This document shows positions 9,541-18,189 of a stretch of 64,000 nucleotides of DNA, in pieces; position 1 is the first letter of the stretch, and each line of letters opens with the position of its first letter. Location: contig NZ_CP048814.1 of NCBI RefSeq assembly GCF_014217785.1, positions 1,798,001 to 1,862,000 on the forward strand. The letters run 5' to 3'. Made by a program: the position numbers and the translations under genes. The stretch comes from Rhodococcus triatomae. GTDB taxonomy: Bacteria; Actinomycetota; Actinomycetes; Mycobacteriales; Mycobacteriaceae. The notes under the pieces are model-generated. The model made no database searches and was not told the origin of the DNA. It was given only the letters and a program-made list of their open reading frames with translations.

Positions 9541-10776
9541 ATGGGCGTGCGCGCACGCCTGGCACTACAGGCCGCCGCCGCAGCTTCCTGGGCGTCGCAG
9601 AAGGCCGGACGCGGCAAGGGCTCGATGATCGGCGGACTGATCGCGCTGAAGATCGAGCCGAACCTCCTCGCCCGCATCGGCGCGGGTCGGCGCGCAGTCC
9701 TGATCACCGGCACCAACGGCAAGTCCACCACCACTCGCATGACCGCGGCGGCGCTGTCCACCCTCGGCGAGGTGGCCACCCAGGCGGACGGCGCGAACAT
9801 GGACGCCGGGATCGTGGCGGCACTCTCGGCCCGCATCCACGCGCCGCTCGCCGCGCTCGAAGTGGACGAACTCCACGTACCCCACGTCGCCGACGCCGTC
9901 GGCCCCGAGGCGATCGTGCTGCTCAATCTGAGCCGCGATCAGCTCGACCGGGTCGGCGAGATCAACATGATCGAACGGAAGTTACGCGCCGCCGTCGCCG
10001 CCCATCCGGACGCCACGATCATCGCCAACTGTGACGACGTGCTCGTCACGTCCGCCGCCTACGACGCGGCGAAGGTGGTCTGGGTCGCCGCGGGCGGCGG
10101 GTGGGCCGGCGACGCCGCGAGTTGCCCGCGCACCGGGGAACCGATCCTCTGGGAAGGCGCCCACTGGCGGAGCACGGGCTCGGATTTCGCACGCCCCGAA
10201 CCGGACTGGTGGCTCGACGACGACAACCTGTACGGCCCCGACGGCGTGAAGATCCCGATGACGCTGTCGCTACCGGGCCGGGCGAACCGCGGCAACGCCG
10301 CCCAGGCCGTGGCAGCGGCCGTCGCGATGGGCGCGCGCGCCGACGACGCCGTCGCGGCCGCGTCCACCGTCCAGGAGGTCGCCGGCCGCTACAGCACGGT
10401 GGAGGTCGGGCCGCACTCGGTGCACATGCTGCTCGCGAAGAACCCCGCCGGCTGGCAGGAAGCGCTGTCGATGATCGACCCCTCCGTGGACGGGCTGGTC
10501 ATCGCCGTCAACGGACAGGTCCCCGACGGCGAGGACCTGTCCTGGCTGTGGGACGTACGCTTCGAGCACTTCGAGGGCGTCAAGGTGGTCGCCGCCGGCG
10601 AACGCGGCACCGACCTCGCCGTGCGCCTCACCTACGCCGGGGTGGATCACACTCTCGAACCGGATCCCCTGCGCGCCATCGCGTCCTGCCCGCCGGGCCG
10701 CGTCGAGGTGCTCGCGAACTACACCGCGTTCCGCGATCTGAACACCGCCCTCGCGAAGGAGACGCGCAGTGTCTGA
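9541..10776 (+). CDS. murT: Lipid II isoglutaminyl synthase, MurT subunit
   Basis: Mur-ligase-like subunit that, with GatD, amidates the D-glutamate of lipid II during peptidoglycan synthesis. It shows the Mur ATP loop GTNGKSTTT (57-65), the central domain ending in SLPGRANRGNAAQAVAAAVA, and the C-terminal DUF1727 region (WLWDVRFEHF). The region where other MurT proteins carry a four-cysteine zinc ribbon keeps only Cys195 (CPRTGEP); the other positions read T/S. The ATG at 9541 has GTGGGA upstream; a GTG at 9526 is an alternative start. It overlaps gatD by 8 nt. Confidence 0.93.
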   Translation: MGVRARLALQAAAAASWASQKAGRGKGSMIGGLIALKIEPNLLARIGAGRRAVLITGTNGKSTTTRMTAAALSTLGEVATQADGANMDAGIVAALSARIHAPLAALEVDELHVPHVADAVGPEAIVLLNLSRDQLDRVGEINMIERKLRAAVAAHPDATIIANCDDVLVTSAAYDAAKVVWVAAGGGWAGDAASCPRTGEPILWEGAHWRSTGSDFARPEPDWWLDDDNLYGPDGVKIPMTLSLPGRANRGNAAQAVAAAVAMGARADDAVAAASTVQEVAGRYSTVEVGPHSVHMLLAKNPAGWQEALSMIDPSVDGLVIAVNGQVPDGEDLSWLWDVRFEHFEGVKVVAAGERGTDLAVRLTYAGVDHTLEPDPLRAIASCPPGRVEVLANYTAFRDLNTALAKETRSV

Positions 10777-11479
10777 GTCCACCGTCCGGATCGGTCTCGT
10801 CCTGCCCGACGTGATGGGCACGTACGGCGACGGCGGCAACGCCCTGGTGCTCCGTCAGCGGTTGCGTCTGCGCGGACACGACGCGGAGATCGTCGAGATC
10901 ACCCTGAACGACCCGGTGCCGAACTCGCTCGACCTGTACACCCTCGGCGGCGCCGAGGACTACGCGCAGCGGCTGGCGACCCGCCACCTCACCCGCTACC
11001 CCGGCCTGCAGGAGGCCGCCGAGCGCGGGGCTCCGGTGCTGGCGATCTGCGCGGCGATCCAGGTGCTCGGCCACTGGTACGAGACGTCCGCGGGCGAGAG
11101 GGTCGACGGCATCTCGATGTTCGACGTCACGACGGCGCCACAGGAGAACCGATCCATCGGCGAGGTTGTCACGACGCCGCTTCTCGACGGACTGAGCGCC
11201 CCGCTCACGGGATTCGAGAATCACCGCGGCGGAACGACTCTCGGCGCCGATGCGCGCGCGCTGGCGCGGGTGAAGAGCGGCGTCGGCAACGGCGTCGGTG
11301 ACGGCCTCGAGGGGGTCGTACAGGGATCGGTGCTCGGCACCTACATGCACGGCCCGGTGCTCGCCCGCAACCCGGAACTCGCGGACCTGCTGCTCGCACG
11401 CGCCCTCGGCGTCACGAAGCTGGCACCGCTCGACCTTCCCGAGGTCGATCAGCTTCGCCGCGAGCGCCTGCGCGCCTGA
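10769..11479 (+). CDS. gatD: Lipid II isoglutaminyl synthase, GatD glutaminase subunit
   Basis: 236 residues, class I glutamine amidotransferase of the CobB/CobQ-like type. It hydrolyses glutamine and passes ammonia to MurT. Visible features are the N-terminal LVLPDVMGTYGDGGNA, the nucleophile Cys94 in LAICAAIQVLG and the catalytic His194 in GTYMHGPVLARNP. The GTG start lies inside the last codons of murT, so the two subunits are translationally coupled, as expected for a stoichiometric complex. Confidence 0.93.
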   Translation: MSESTVRIGLVLPDVMGTYGDGGNALVLRQRLRLRGHDAEIVEITLNDPVPNSLDLYTLGGAEDYAQRLATRHLTRYPGLQEAAERGAPVLAICAAIQVLGHWYETSAGERVDGISMFDVTTAPQENRSIGEVVTTPLLDGLSAPLTGFENHRGGTTLGADARALARVKSGVGNGVGDGLEGVVQGSVLGTYMHGPVLARNPELADLLLARALGVTKLAPLDLPEVDQLRRERLRA

Positions 11480-11492
11480 CGCCCGTGCGAGC

Positions 11493-12062
11493 TCAACCGT
11501 GGAGTGCGACGAGCTCTCGCAGGTGCCACGTCACTCGATCGAGCGGCTCGGTGGACCGCTGCGCAATGCTCATGACGGTCGCTCCTTCGATCGAGGCGAC
11601 GATCATCGTGGCCAGTGACGCGGCGGTGTCCTCGTCGACGCCCCCGCGAACGAGTCGGTCGGCGATCGCACCCGTCCAGTCCGCGAAGACCTCGGCGGCG
11701 ATCGACGGGCCGGCGGGAACCTGGTCTCCGCCGAGAGCGACGGCGACGATCGGGCAGCCCGCGCGGTAGTCGCTCCCTTCCAGCGCGTCCGCCCACACCC
11801 GGACGAACTCCGTGAGGGCCTCGGCGGAATCGTCCACATCCAGCGCACTGCGCAGTTGCGCCGACATCACCGCTCCGGCCGCCCTCGACGACGCCTCGAG
11901 AAGTTCCTCCCGGCCGTCCGGGAAGTTGAGATAGATCGATCGACGGGCGGTGCCACTGGCGGCGACGAGGTCCGCGACGCTCGTTCCGGCCACGCCTTTC
12001 GTACGCAGCAGCTCGATCGCTCCGGCGATCAACCGGTCTCGTGCACTCGCGGTCATCGGCAT
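11493..12062 (-). CDS. TetR-family transcriptional regulator
   Basis: 189 residues. The N-terminal three-helix DNA-binding domain is clear (RDRLIAGAIELLRTKGVAGTSVADLVAASGTARRSIYLNFP). The C-terminal ligand domain resembles LmrA/YxaF-type regulators (DYRAGCPIVAVALGG and a late EGATVMSIAQRST). It is divergent from the Ddn-like/crotonase operon, and an AGTAGA/TCTACT dyad in the gap is a likely operator. It converges on gatD. Confidence 0.9.
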   Translation of the reverse strand: MPMTASARDRLIAGAIELLRTKGVAGTSVADLVAASGTARRSIYLNFPDGREELLEASSRAAGAVMSAQLRSALDVDDSAEALTEFVRVWADALEGSDYRAGCPIVAVALGGDQVPAGPSIAAEVFADWTGAIADRLVRGGVDEDTAASLATMIVASIEGATVMSIAQRSTEPLDRVTWHLRELVALHG

Positions 12063-12082
12063 CCTCCCGAACAGAGCCTTGC

Positions 12083-12102
12083 AGTAGACCGATCATTCTA
12101 CT
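12083..12102. promoter_or_regulatory. Likely TetR operator
   Basis: AGTAGA (12083-12088) and TCTACT (12097-12102) form a perfect inverted repeat with an 8-bp centre, 20 bp upstream of the TetR start codon and about 75 bp upstream of the divergent operon. Size and spacing fit a TetR dimer site. Confidence 0.55.
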
Positions 12103-12175
12103 AGCGTCGGCGATATCAGCACTCCGAGTAACAGTAGGCACCCACCCGCCGAGTGCAGCCACCCGAGGAGCCCCC

Positions 12176-12661
12176 GTGACATCGAGACTCGACCCGCAGC
12201 TCGCACGCAAGCGCCGCACCGAGATCCTCGTCGGCCGGTACGTCGCGAACCCCGCGACCCGAGCGCTCACCCGCCTGCGCCTCGTCCCGGAGCTCGTGTC
12301 CGAGATCGAGACGACGGGCCGCAAATCCGGTAAGGCTCGGCGCGTTCCGGTCGCTGCCGCATTCGACGATCACGGAGCCTGGCTCATCGCGCAGCACGGA
12401 TCCGGGTCCGGGTGGGTACTCAATCTCGTCGACGACCCGCGCACTCGCCTTCTCCGGCGGGGGCAATGGATTCCGGGGCAGGCCCGCCTCGTCCCCGACG
12501 ACGACGTGCGAGCCCGCGCCCTCACCTTCGTTCCCGGGCGCCTCCGGTCCCGAATCGTGGCAGCCACGTTCCAGAGCCTGCAGACCGATCCGGTCTCCGT
12601 CCGGGTCGAGTTCGACCGGCCGGCGAGCACCGACACCCGAGGAGGAGAGATCGATGACTGA
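12176..12661 (+). CDS. Deazaflavin (F420)-dependent nitroreductase-like protein (Ddn family)
   Basis: 161 residues of the split-beta-barrel family to which Ddn and other F420H2-dependent reductases belong. It shows the characteristic EIETTGRKSGKARRVPVAA strand-loop that binds the cofactor phosphate, and GSGSGWVLNLVDDPRT. The GTG at 12176 has GAGGAG 5 nt upstream. It is translationally coupled (8-nt overlap) to a crotonase gene; both are divergent from a TetR gene. The substrate is unknown. Confidence 0.85.
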   Translation: MTSRLDPQLARKRRTEILVGRYVANPATRALTRLRLVPELVSEIETTGRKSGKARRVPVAAAFDDHGAWLIAQHGSGSGWVLNLVDDPRTRLLRRGQWIPGQARLVPDDDVRARALTFVPGRLRSRIVAATFQSLQTDPVSVRVEFDRPASTDTRGGEIDD

Positions 12662-13442
12662 CGACCCCACGGTCACCGTCGAGCGGTCCGGCCACGTGCT
12701 GCGCATCGGCCTGAACCGGCCCCACAAGCGCAACGCGTTCACCACCGACATGATCACCGACCTCGGGCGCGCCTACGCACTGCTCGAACGGGACGACGAC
12801 CTCCGCGTCGGCGTGCTGTACGCCCACGGCGAGCACTTCACCGCCGGGCTGGACCTCGCCGACGTGGCGCCGGCACTCACCTCCGGAAAGATCCCGTACC
12901 CGGACGACGCGCTCGATCCGTGGCGCCTCGACCACCGGTGGACGAAACCGGTGGTCGCCGCCACCCAGGGCTGGTGCATGACGCTCGGGATCGAACTGCT
13001 CCTGGCCGCGGACATTCGCGTCGCCGCGTCGACCACCCGGTTCAGCCAGCTCGAGGTGAAGCGCGGCATCTACCCGTTCGGGGGTGCGACGCTTCGCTTC
13101 TGGCGCGAGGCCGGATGGGGGAACGCGATGCGGTGGATCCTCACCGGAGACGAGTTCGATGCCGCCGAGGCGCTCCGCATCGGACTCGTCCAGGAGGTCA
13201 CTCCGGACGCCGGGTCCGCCGTCGCGCGCGCCGACGAGATCGCCGGCTCCATCGCCGAGAGTTCGGCGCCGCTGGGCGTCCGGTCCATTCTTCGATCGGC
13301 ACACCGCAGCCGCGCCGACGGCGACGAGGAGGCGGCGAAGCACCTGGTTCCGGATGTCACCGCACTCTTCGGGACGGCCGACGGGGCGGAGGGCGTCCAA
13401 TCCTTCCTCGAACGCCGCGCCGCCCGATTCACCGGGAAATGA
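12654..13442 (+). CDS. Enoyl-CoA hydratase/isomerase (crotonase) family protein
   Basis: 262 residues with the crotonase fold: RIGLNRPHKRNAFTTDM at the N-terminus, the first oxyanion-hole segment YAHGEHFTAGLDLAD and the second, TQGWCMTLGIELLLAADIRVA. The usual catalytic glutamates of true enoyl-CoA hydratases are not evident, so hydratase, isomerase or another acyl-CoA activity is possible. The ATG is embedded in the end of the Ddn-like gene, with GGAGGAG upstream. Confidence 0.88.
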   Translation: MTDDPTVTVERSGHVLRIGLNRPHKRNAFTTDMITDLGRAYALLERDDDLRVGVLYAHGEHFTAGLDLADVAPALTSGKIPYPDDALDPWRLDHRWTKPVVAATQGWCMTLGIELLLAADIRVAASTTRFSQLEVKRGIYPFGGATLRFWREAGWGNAMRWILTGDEFDAAEALRIGLVQEVTPDAGSAVARADEIAGSIAESSAPLGVRSILRSAHRSRADGDEEAAKHLVPDVTALFGTADGAEGVQSFLERRAARFTGK

Positions 13443-13487
13443 ACCGGATTCACCGCATCACGCCCCTTGCCCGGCACGACACCGATG

Positions 13488-13505
13488 TGCAACTATCGAG
13501 TTGCA
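13488..13505. promoter_or_regulatory. Likely ArsR operator before the SRPBCC-ArsR pair
   Basis: TGCAACT (13488-13494) and AGTTGCA (13499-13505) are perfect inverted arms around a 4-bp centre, 31 bp upstream of the SRPBCC start. Dyads of this kind are typical binding sites of small winged-helix ArsR repressors that control their own operon. Confidence 0.65.
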
Positions 13506-13536
13506 GTTGATGTCGCCGAGGACCGAGGAGAACGCA

Positions 13537-14016
13537 GTGAACGCCGACCGGACAGCGAACACCGAGCAGACAGCAGACGAACTGAGCATCACCCGCACCG
13601 TCGTGATCGCCGCGCCTCGCGCGCGGGTTTGGGCGGCGTTGACCGAGGCCGAGCAGATCGGACGATGGCTGGGCCAGTCCGCCGAACTCGACCTGAGGGT
13701 AGGCGGCAGCGGGGTATTCACCTGGGACGAGTATGGCCCGTCCCAGATCGAGGTCACGGAGGTGCAGCCGCCTGCCAGTTTCGGCTTCCGCTGGGCGGCC
13801 GACGTACACACGCCACCCACCGCGGGCCAGTCGACACTCGTACGGTTCACCCTCGTCGACCACCCCGAGGGCACGGAATTGACCGTGACCGAAACCGGAT
13901 TCGAGACACTCGATCGCGACGAGATCGACCAGCGCCGGCTGCGGGAGGGCAACGTCGAGGGCTGGCGGATCGAACTCGGAGATCTGGCCGAGTACCTCAC
14001 CGGGACGCGGGTGTGA
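13537..14016 (+). CDS. SRPBCC (AHSA1/CalC-like) protein
   Basis: 159 residues of the START-like helix-grip fold. The opening strand TRTVVIAAPRARVWAALTEAEQIGRWLG and the late TVTETGFETL plus a C-terminal helix (NVEGWRIELGDLAEYL) are diagnostic of the AHSA1-like group, which binds hydrophobic ligands. The GTG at 13537 is preferred because GGAG lies 6 nt upstream; an ATG at 13510 is the alternative. It overlaps the ArsR gene by 4 nt, a very common two-gene module. Confidence 0.88.
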   Translation: MNADRTANTEQTADELSITRTVVIAAPRARVWAALTEAEQIGRWLGQSAELDLRVGGSGVFTWDEYGPSQIEVTEVQPPASFGFRWAADVHTPPTAGQSTLVRFTLVDHPEGTELTVTETGFETLDRDEIDQRRLREGNVEGWRIELGDLAEYLTGTRV

Positions 14017-14348
14017 GCACCCGGACCGAACACGCCCGCCTCGCCACGGTGTTCGCGGCCCTCTCCGACGAGACACGGTGGTCGATCCTCACCGAACTCG
14101 GACGGGCCGATCTGTCCGCGTCGGCTCTCGCGAGCCGACTCCCGGTGTCGCGCCAGGCGATCGCCAAGCACCTGTCGTCGTTGGAGTCCGCCGGGCTGGT
14201 CGAGCCGCTGAAGGTGGGCCGCGAGCTGCGCTTCCGCGCACTGGGCGCTCAGCTCGCGGCCACCGCCCGCGCGCTCGACGAGATCGGCGCGGCCTGGGAT
14301 CGTCGGCTGGCCGCGATCAAGGAGATCGCGGAATCGGCGCAGGAGTGA
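14013..14348 (+). CDS. ArsR-family winged-helix transcriptional regulator
   Basis: 111 residues. FAALSDETRWSILTELGRADLSASALASRLPVSRQAIAKHLSSLESAGLV is the complete winged helix of the ArsR type without metal-binding cysteines (cited in parts: helix 3 is SRQAIAKHLSSLE). The wing is VEPLKVGRELRFRA. It is translationally coupled to the SRPBCC gene (GTGA overlap) and probably represses the pair through the dyad at 13488-13505. Confidence 0.9.
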   Translation: MSTRTEHARLATVFAALSDETRWSILTELGRADLSASALASRLPVSRQAIAKHLSSLESAGLVEPLKVGRELRFRALGAQLAATARALDEIGAAWDRRLAAIKEIAESAQE

Positions 14349-14390
14349 TCCGGCGGCAAACTCGTTTCTGCCCCATACGTCACCGAGGTG

Positions 14391-15398
14391 TCAGCGCGTC
14401 CTGTCCAGACGTTTCTCCAGCGCACGGATCCGATCCGCACAGGTGGGATGCGACGCGAACAACTGAGCGCGCATCCCCTGCTCTCGCACTCTCGTGTCGC
14501 GACCCTGGTGGATCCAACTCTGGAATACCTCGATCAGTGCCGGGCCGTACCCCAGTTCGGCAGCGATCCTGTCGGCGTACTTCTCTCCCCTCCGGGAAAA
14601 CCAGGCGAGCACCAGCGGAACAGCGAACAGCGCCAACAACACTGGGTGCACCGACAGGGCCAGACCGACCAGCACCACCAGTGTCAGAAAGCGAAACGAA
14701 CGGAGCAGAATCGTGGCGGTGCACCCGACCAAGCCCGTCCGGTCGAATGCGGATGCAATGGTCCCGACAACCACCAGAGTCCAGTAGTAGACTCGATAGA
14801 GGGCGCGCGCCACCACACGGCCGGGCACCGAGTACCAGTACATGATCAAGCTCGCCCAGGCGTGCCCGCCGATGTGGTGCCCGAGTTCGTGTGCCAACAC
14901 CGCGGAGAGCTGATGCGGTGGTAGCGACGACAGCGCCCACCGCGTGACCGCAACCGTGTGTCCCGCTGCGGCGAATGCATTGACCGCGTCCGATTCCTCG
15001 ATCCACAACCGATACCTGTCCGGCCGGACTCCGGCGGCGGTGGCGACCGGACTCCACACGGAATCGAGGTAGCGCTTCTCTCGATCAGTGGGAGCGCGCA
15101 CGCGGAACATCGCCCGCGCGATGATTGCCTCCGCGACAGGCCAGAACACCAGGAGCCCGGACGCCAGGAACACCCCGAGAACGACCCAGCGGAAGACACT
15201 GTCCGGCATCACCACTTCGGTCACCAGCCACACCACCATGATGCTGGCCGACAGCCACGGCAGGCCGAGCAATACCGTCACCGCCGCGGAGGTGTGGAAA
15301 CCACGTTTCAATCGACGGTCTCCCGACACCTGTTCGGAAACAGGCGCTCGGAAAGATCCGGCAGCCCGGCCCTCTACTCCATCGCGTTCGTTGCTCAT
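14391..15398 (-). CDS. M48-family membrane zinc metallopeptidase
   Basis: 335 residues. Two N-terminal membrane helices (about 38-60 and 70-90) precede a peptidase domain with the zinc-binding HELGHH motif (LSAVLAHELGHHIGG). More membrane helices follow, and a conserved EKYADRIAAELGYG supplies the third ligand (Glu). A late ASHPTCADRIRAL is typical of HtpX/Ste24-like M48 enzymes, which cleave damaged or lipidated membrane proteins. The ATG at 15398 follows a G-rich ribosome site. It is convergent with the ArsR gene. Confidence 0.9.
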   Translation of the reverse strand: MSNERDGVEGRAAGSFRAPVSEQVSGDRRLKRGFHTSAAVTVLLGLPWLSASIMVVWLVTEVVMPDSVFRWVVLGVFLASGLLVFWPVAEAIIARAMFRVRAPTDREKRYLDSVWSPVATAAGVRPDRYRLWIEESDAVNAFAAAGHTVAVTRWALSSLPPHQLSAVLAHELGHHIGGHAWASLIMYWYSVPGRVVARALYRVYYWTLVVVGTIASAFDRTGLVGCTATILLRSFRFLTLVVLVGLALSVHPVLLALFAVPLVLAWFSRRGEKYADRIAAELGYGPALIEVFQSWIHQGRDTRVREQGMRAQLFASHPTCADRIRALEKRLDRTR

Positions 15399-15480
15399 CG
15401 TCCCCCCGGCGCTCTCGAATTCCTCCCAGTAGGAGATTAGACACGGACACCGACAGACGCATGCCTGCCCGTCATGCGGA

Positions 15481-16899
15481 TCACTCGACCGAGACGACCG
15501 CGGTCTCGCGTCGCACGCCACCACCGGGCAGTGCGAGCGACACGACGAAGACCGTGACGGCGAGGACCGCGCAGACCAGGTAGGCGAGCGTGAAGCCCGC
15601 CGTCGTCGCTGCGGTTGCCGCGAGGATCGTGGCGACGACGGCGCTGCACATGGTGGTTCCCACCGACCGCAGCAACACGTTGACCCCGTTCGCGGCTGCC
15701 ATCTGCGTCTGCGGGACGGCCGGGAGCAGCAGCAACGGCAGTGTGCTGTAGACGAGTGCCGTACCCGTCGCGGCGACCCCGAGCGCGGTCACCACGAGCC
15801 AGAGCGGCTTGTCCGGAACCGCATGGATCCCGTACCCGGCGACGAGCGCGAGCGCCCCCACGAGAACGGTGAGCTTGGGGCTGCGACGTTCGGAGATCGA
15901 CGCGCCCACCTGGGAGAACACGATCATCGACAGGCTCAGCGGCAGCTGGCAGAGCGCCGCCTGGAAGATCGTCAGCCCGTACCCGGCGGACCCGTCCGCG
16001 GGGGCCTGCAGCAGCTGGGTGGTGATCAACGCGTTCCCGTAGAAGGCGAACCCGACGAACATGGCGACGGCGTGCGGGATGAGCACCGCCCGGCGGGCGG
16101 ACGTACGCAGATCGACCAGCGAGTTCCGTGTGTGCAACTGCTGGAATCCCCAGATCCCGAACAGCAGCACCGACACCGCCACCATCGACAGCACGGCGGG
16201 GCTGGTCCACCCCCAGGTACTGCCCTGTGTGACGGGCACCAGCAGGCTCACCAGCGCTGCCGTCAGGCCGACGGCGCCGACCCCGTCGAACCTGCCGCCG
16301 GTGCGCACCGGCGACTCCCGGATGAACAGGGCCGTCGCGGCGATGAGCGCGAGCCCCAGACCGGAGGTCACCCAGAAGACGGTGTGCCAGTTGGCGTACT
16401 CCGCGATCGACGCCGCGAACGGCAGCCCGAGCGCGGTTCCGAGCCCGAGCGTGGAACTCATGGTCGCCACCGCCCGGTTGACGCGGTGCGGCGGGAGTTC
16501 GTCACGCAGGATCGAGATACCGATCGGAATGACCGCGGCTCCGGCGCCCTGCAACGCACGCGCGCCGATCAGAAGGGTGATGTCGGACGTCGTGGCGCAG
16601 ACGAGGGAACCGACAGTCATCAGCGCGAAGGACGCGATCAGCATCCTCTTCTTGCCGTACATGTCGGCGAGGCGGCCGAAGATCGGGGTGACGACGGCAC
16701 CGACCAGCAGGGTCGTGGTGATCAGCCAGGACGCGGCCGTGATGCTCGCGCCGGTGAGCGCCGGCATGCTCGGCAACAGGGGGACCATGACGGTCTGCAG
16801 AATCGCCTGGAAGACACCACCGACGGCGAGAATCGGGAACACGAAGCGCGAACCCGTCGATCGGGAGGGAACGGCCACGCGGGGCGGAGCCAGAGTCAT
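15481..16899 (-). CDS. MFS drug/proton antiporter (DHA2/EmrB-like)
   Basis: About 472 residues, nearly all in hydrophobic helices. The loop-2/3 motif GRLADMYGKKRML and the antiporter motif C-like stretch STLGLGTALGLPFAASIAEY are visible, as are paired motifs in the second half. This fits multidrug or metabolite efflux. The ATG at 16899 is preferred over the ATG at 16917 because a strong GAGGAGGGG ribosome site lies just before it. A 40-bp dyad directly upstream (16918-16957) and the TetR gene behind it indicate drug-responsive control. Confidence 0.88.
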   Translation of the reverse strand: MTLAPPRVAVPSRSTGSRFVFPILAVGGVFQAILQTVMVPLLPSMPALTGASITAASWLITTTLLVGAVVTPIFGRLADMYGKKRMLIASFALMTVGSLVCATTSDITLLIGARALQGAGAAVIPIGISILRDELPPHRVNRAVATMSSTLGLGTALGLPFAASIAEYANWHTVFWVTSGLGLALIAATALFIRESPVRTGGRFDGVGAVGLTAALVSLLVPVTQGSTWGWTSPAVLSMVAVSVLLFGIWGFQQLHTRNSLVDLRTSARRAVLIPHAVAMFVGFAFYGNALITTQLLQAPADGSAGYGLTIFQAALCQLPLSLSMIVFSQVGASISERRSPKLTVLVGALALVAGYGIHAVPDKPLWLVVTALGVAATGTALVYSTLPLLLLPAVPQTQMAAANGVNVLLRSVGTTMCSAVVATILAATAATTAGFTLAYLVCAVLAVTVFVVSLALPGGGVRRETAVVSVE

Positions 16900-16917
16900 G
16901 CCCCTCCTCACGCGCAA

Positions 16918-16957
16918 GTAAACCGACGTTCACCACTGTAGGTGAATGCCCGTTTAC
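16918..16957. promoter_or_regulatory. Nested dyad operator between tetR and the MFS gene
   Basis: Two inverted repeats share one axis: outer arms GTAAAC (16918-16923) and GTTTAC (16952-16957), inner arms TTCACC (16929-16934) and GGTGAA (16941-16946). It lies between the TetR stop and the MFS start, so it is best read as the binding site controlling the MFS gene. Confidence 0.65.
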
Positions 16958-16971
16958 CCGGCAACTCGGGG

Positions 16972-17574
16972 TCAGTCGTCCAGCAACTCCTGCACCAACG
17001 GCGCGTACCGCGCCACCACCTCGTCGGCGGTACCGGTCGCGTGGTCCTGCATCATCCGGCGACGCATCATGGCCAGGCCCGTGACCATGGACATCACCAA
17101 CTCTGCCCGCAACCGTGCGTCGGGTCCGGACAGGCGCTGCGCGAGGGCGTCGATCATCTGCGTCGAGTAGTTCTCCCGCAGCTTGCGCGCACTCTCCTCA
17201 CCGGCACCGCTCATCATGAGGATGTTCATCGACAGCGGCTTGTACGGCTCGAGCGGTCGCGCGAACAGCGCCACCATGCGTTCCCCGAGCCCCTCGATCG
17301 GACCGTCGAACAGCATCGTCGCGGCCGCACGGAAATCCACCAGGGTGTCGTACAACTGCTCCTTCGAGCCGAAGTACTTGATGATCAACGGCGCACTGAC
17401 CCCGGCGTCCTCGGCGATGTCCTTGAGGGTGATCTCCCGGTACGGGCGCGTCGCGAACGCACGGCCGGCAGCCTCGACGATCAGCGCCCGAGTCTGCTGC
17501 GACGTACGTTTCGCCTCGCCGCCGCTCACAGCACCTCCGCCGCTCACAGCTTTGTTGCGCTCGCCGCCGCTCAC
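16972..17574 (-). CDS. TetR-family transcriptional regulator of the MFS efflux gene
   Basis: About 200 residues. The DNA-binding domain ([20 protein letters not shown] then [21 protein letters not shown]) is preceded by a glycine/serine-rich tail made by a short DNA repeat in which GTGAGCGGCGG occurs three times, each offering an in-frame GTG start (17574, 17544, 17529). The first overlaps the recR stop as GTGA and is used here, but the others would still give a complete domain. The order ybaB-recR-tetR-MFS on one strand means that the regulator may be co-transcribed with housekeeping recombination genes. Confidence 0.88.
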   Translation of the reverse strand: MSGGERNKAVSGGGAVSGGEAKRTSQQTRALIVEAAGRAFATRPYREITLKDIAEDAGVSAPLIIKYFGSKEQLYDTLVDFRAAATMLFDGPIEGLGERMVALFARPLEPYKPLSMNILMMSGAGEESARKLRENYSTQMIDALAQRLSGPDARLRAELVMSMVTGLAMMRRRMMQDHATGTADEVVARYAPLVQELLDD

Positions 17575-18179
17575 AGTGCCCGCCGGCCCGACAGCGCTCG
17601 CCCCAGCGTCAACTCGTCGGCGAACTCGATGTCCCCACCCATCGGCAGCCCGGACGCGAGCCGGGTCACGGTCAGCCCCGGGAAGTCACGGAGCATCCGG
17701 TACAGGTAGGTCGCGGTGGCCTCGCCCTCCGTGTTCGGATCGGTCGCGATGATCACCTCGGCGACGTCCACGCCGTCCTGCTGATTGCCGATGCGTGCGA
17801 GCAGCTCCCGGATGCGCAACTGGTCCGGGCCGATCCCCGACAACGGATCCAGCGACCCGCCGAGCACGTGGTACAGGCCGCGGAACTCACGCGTCCGCTC
17901 GACGGCCTGCACGTCCTTGGGTTCCTCGACGACACAGACGATCGTGCGGTCGCGGCGCGGGTCGGCGCAGATCCGACACTCCTTCTCCGCCGACACGGTC
18001 CCGCACACGACACAGAACTGGACGCCGTCCCGCACCTTCTGCAGCGCAGACATCAACCGGTCGATGTCCGGAGGCTCGACGCCCAGCAGATGGAAAGCGA
18101 TCCGCTGGGCACTCTTCGGGCCCACTCCCGGGAGCTTGCCGAGCTCGTCGATCAGATCCTGGACCGGACCTTCGTACAC
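17571..18179 (-). CDS. recR: Recombination mediator RecR
   Basis: 202 residues. RecR is a ring-forming protein that, with RecO, loads RecA onto gapped DNA. It shows the helix-hairpin-helix start [27 protein letters not shown], the four-cysteine zinc finger ([19 protein letters not shown]) and the Toprim domain with VVEEPKD and [17 protein letters not shown]. It is of normal length. The GTG at 18179 lies 10 nt after the ybaB stop, the common ybaB-recR pairing. Confidence 0.97.
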   Translation of the reverse strand: MYEGPVQDLIDELGKLPGVGPKSAQRIAFHLLGVEPPDIDRLMSALQKVRDGVQFCVVCGTVSAEKECRICADPRRDRTIVCVVEEPKDVQAVERTREFRGLYHVLGGSLDPLSGIGPDQLRIRELLARIGNQQDGVDVAEVIIATDPNTEGEATATYLYRMLRDFPGLTVTRLASGLPMGGDIEFADELTLGRALSGRRAL

Positions 18180-18189
18180 GCGCCCGCCT

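Noticed and set aside
15458-15478. CGCATG/CATGCG inverted repeat after the MFS gene as a terminator
   Set aside because: The stem has only six pairs with a 9-nt loop and no U-tract, not enough to separate it from chance.
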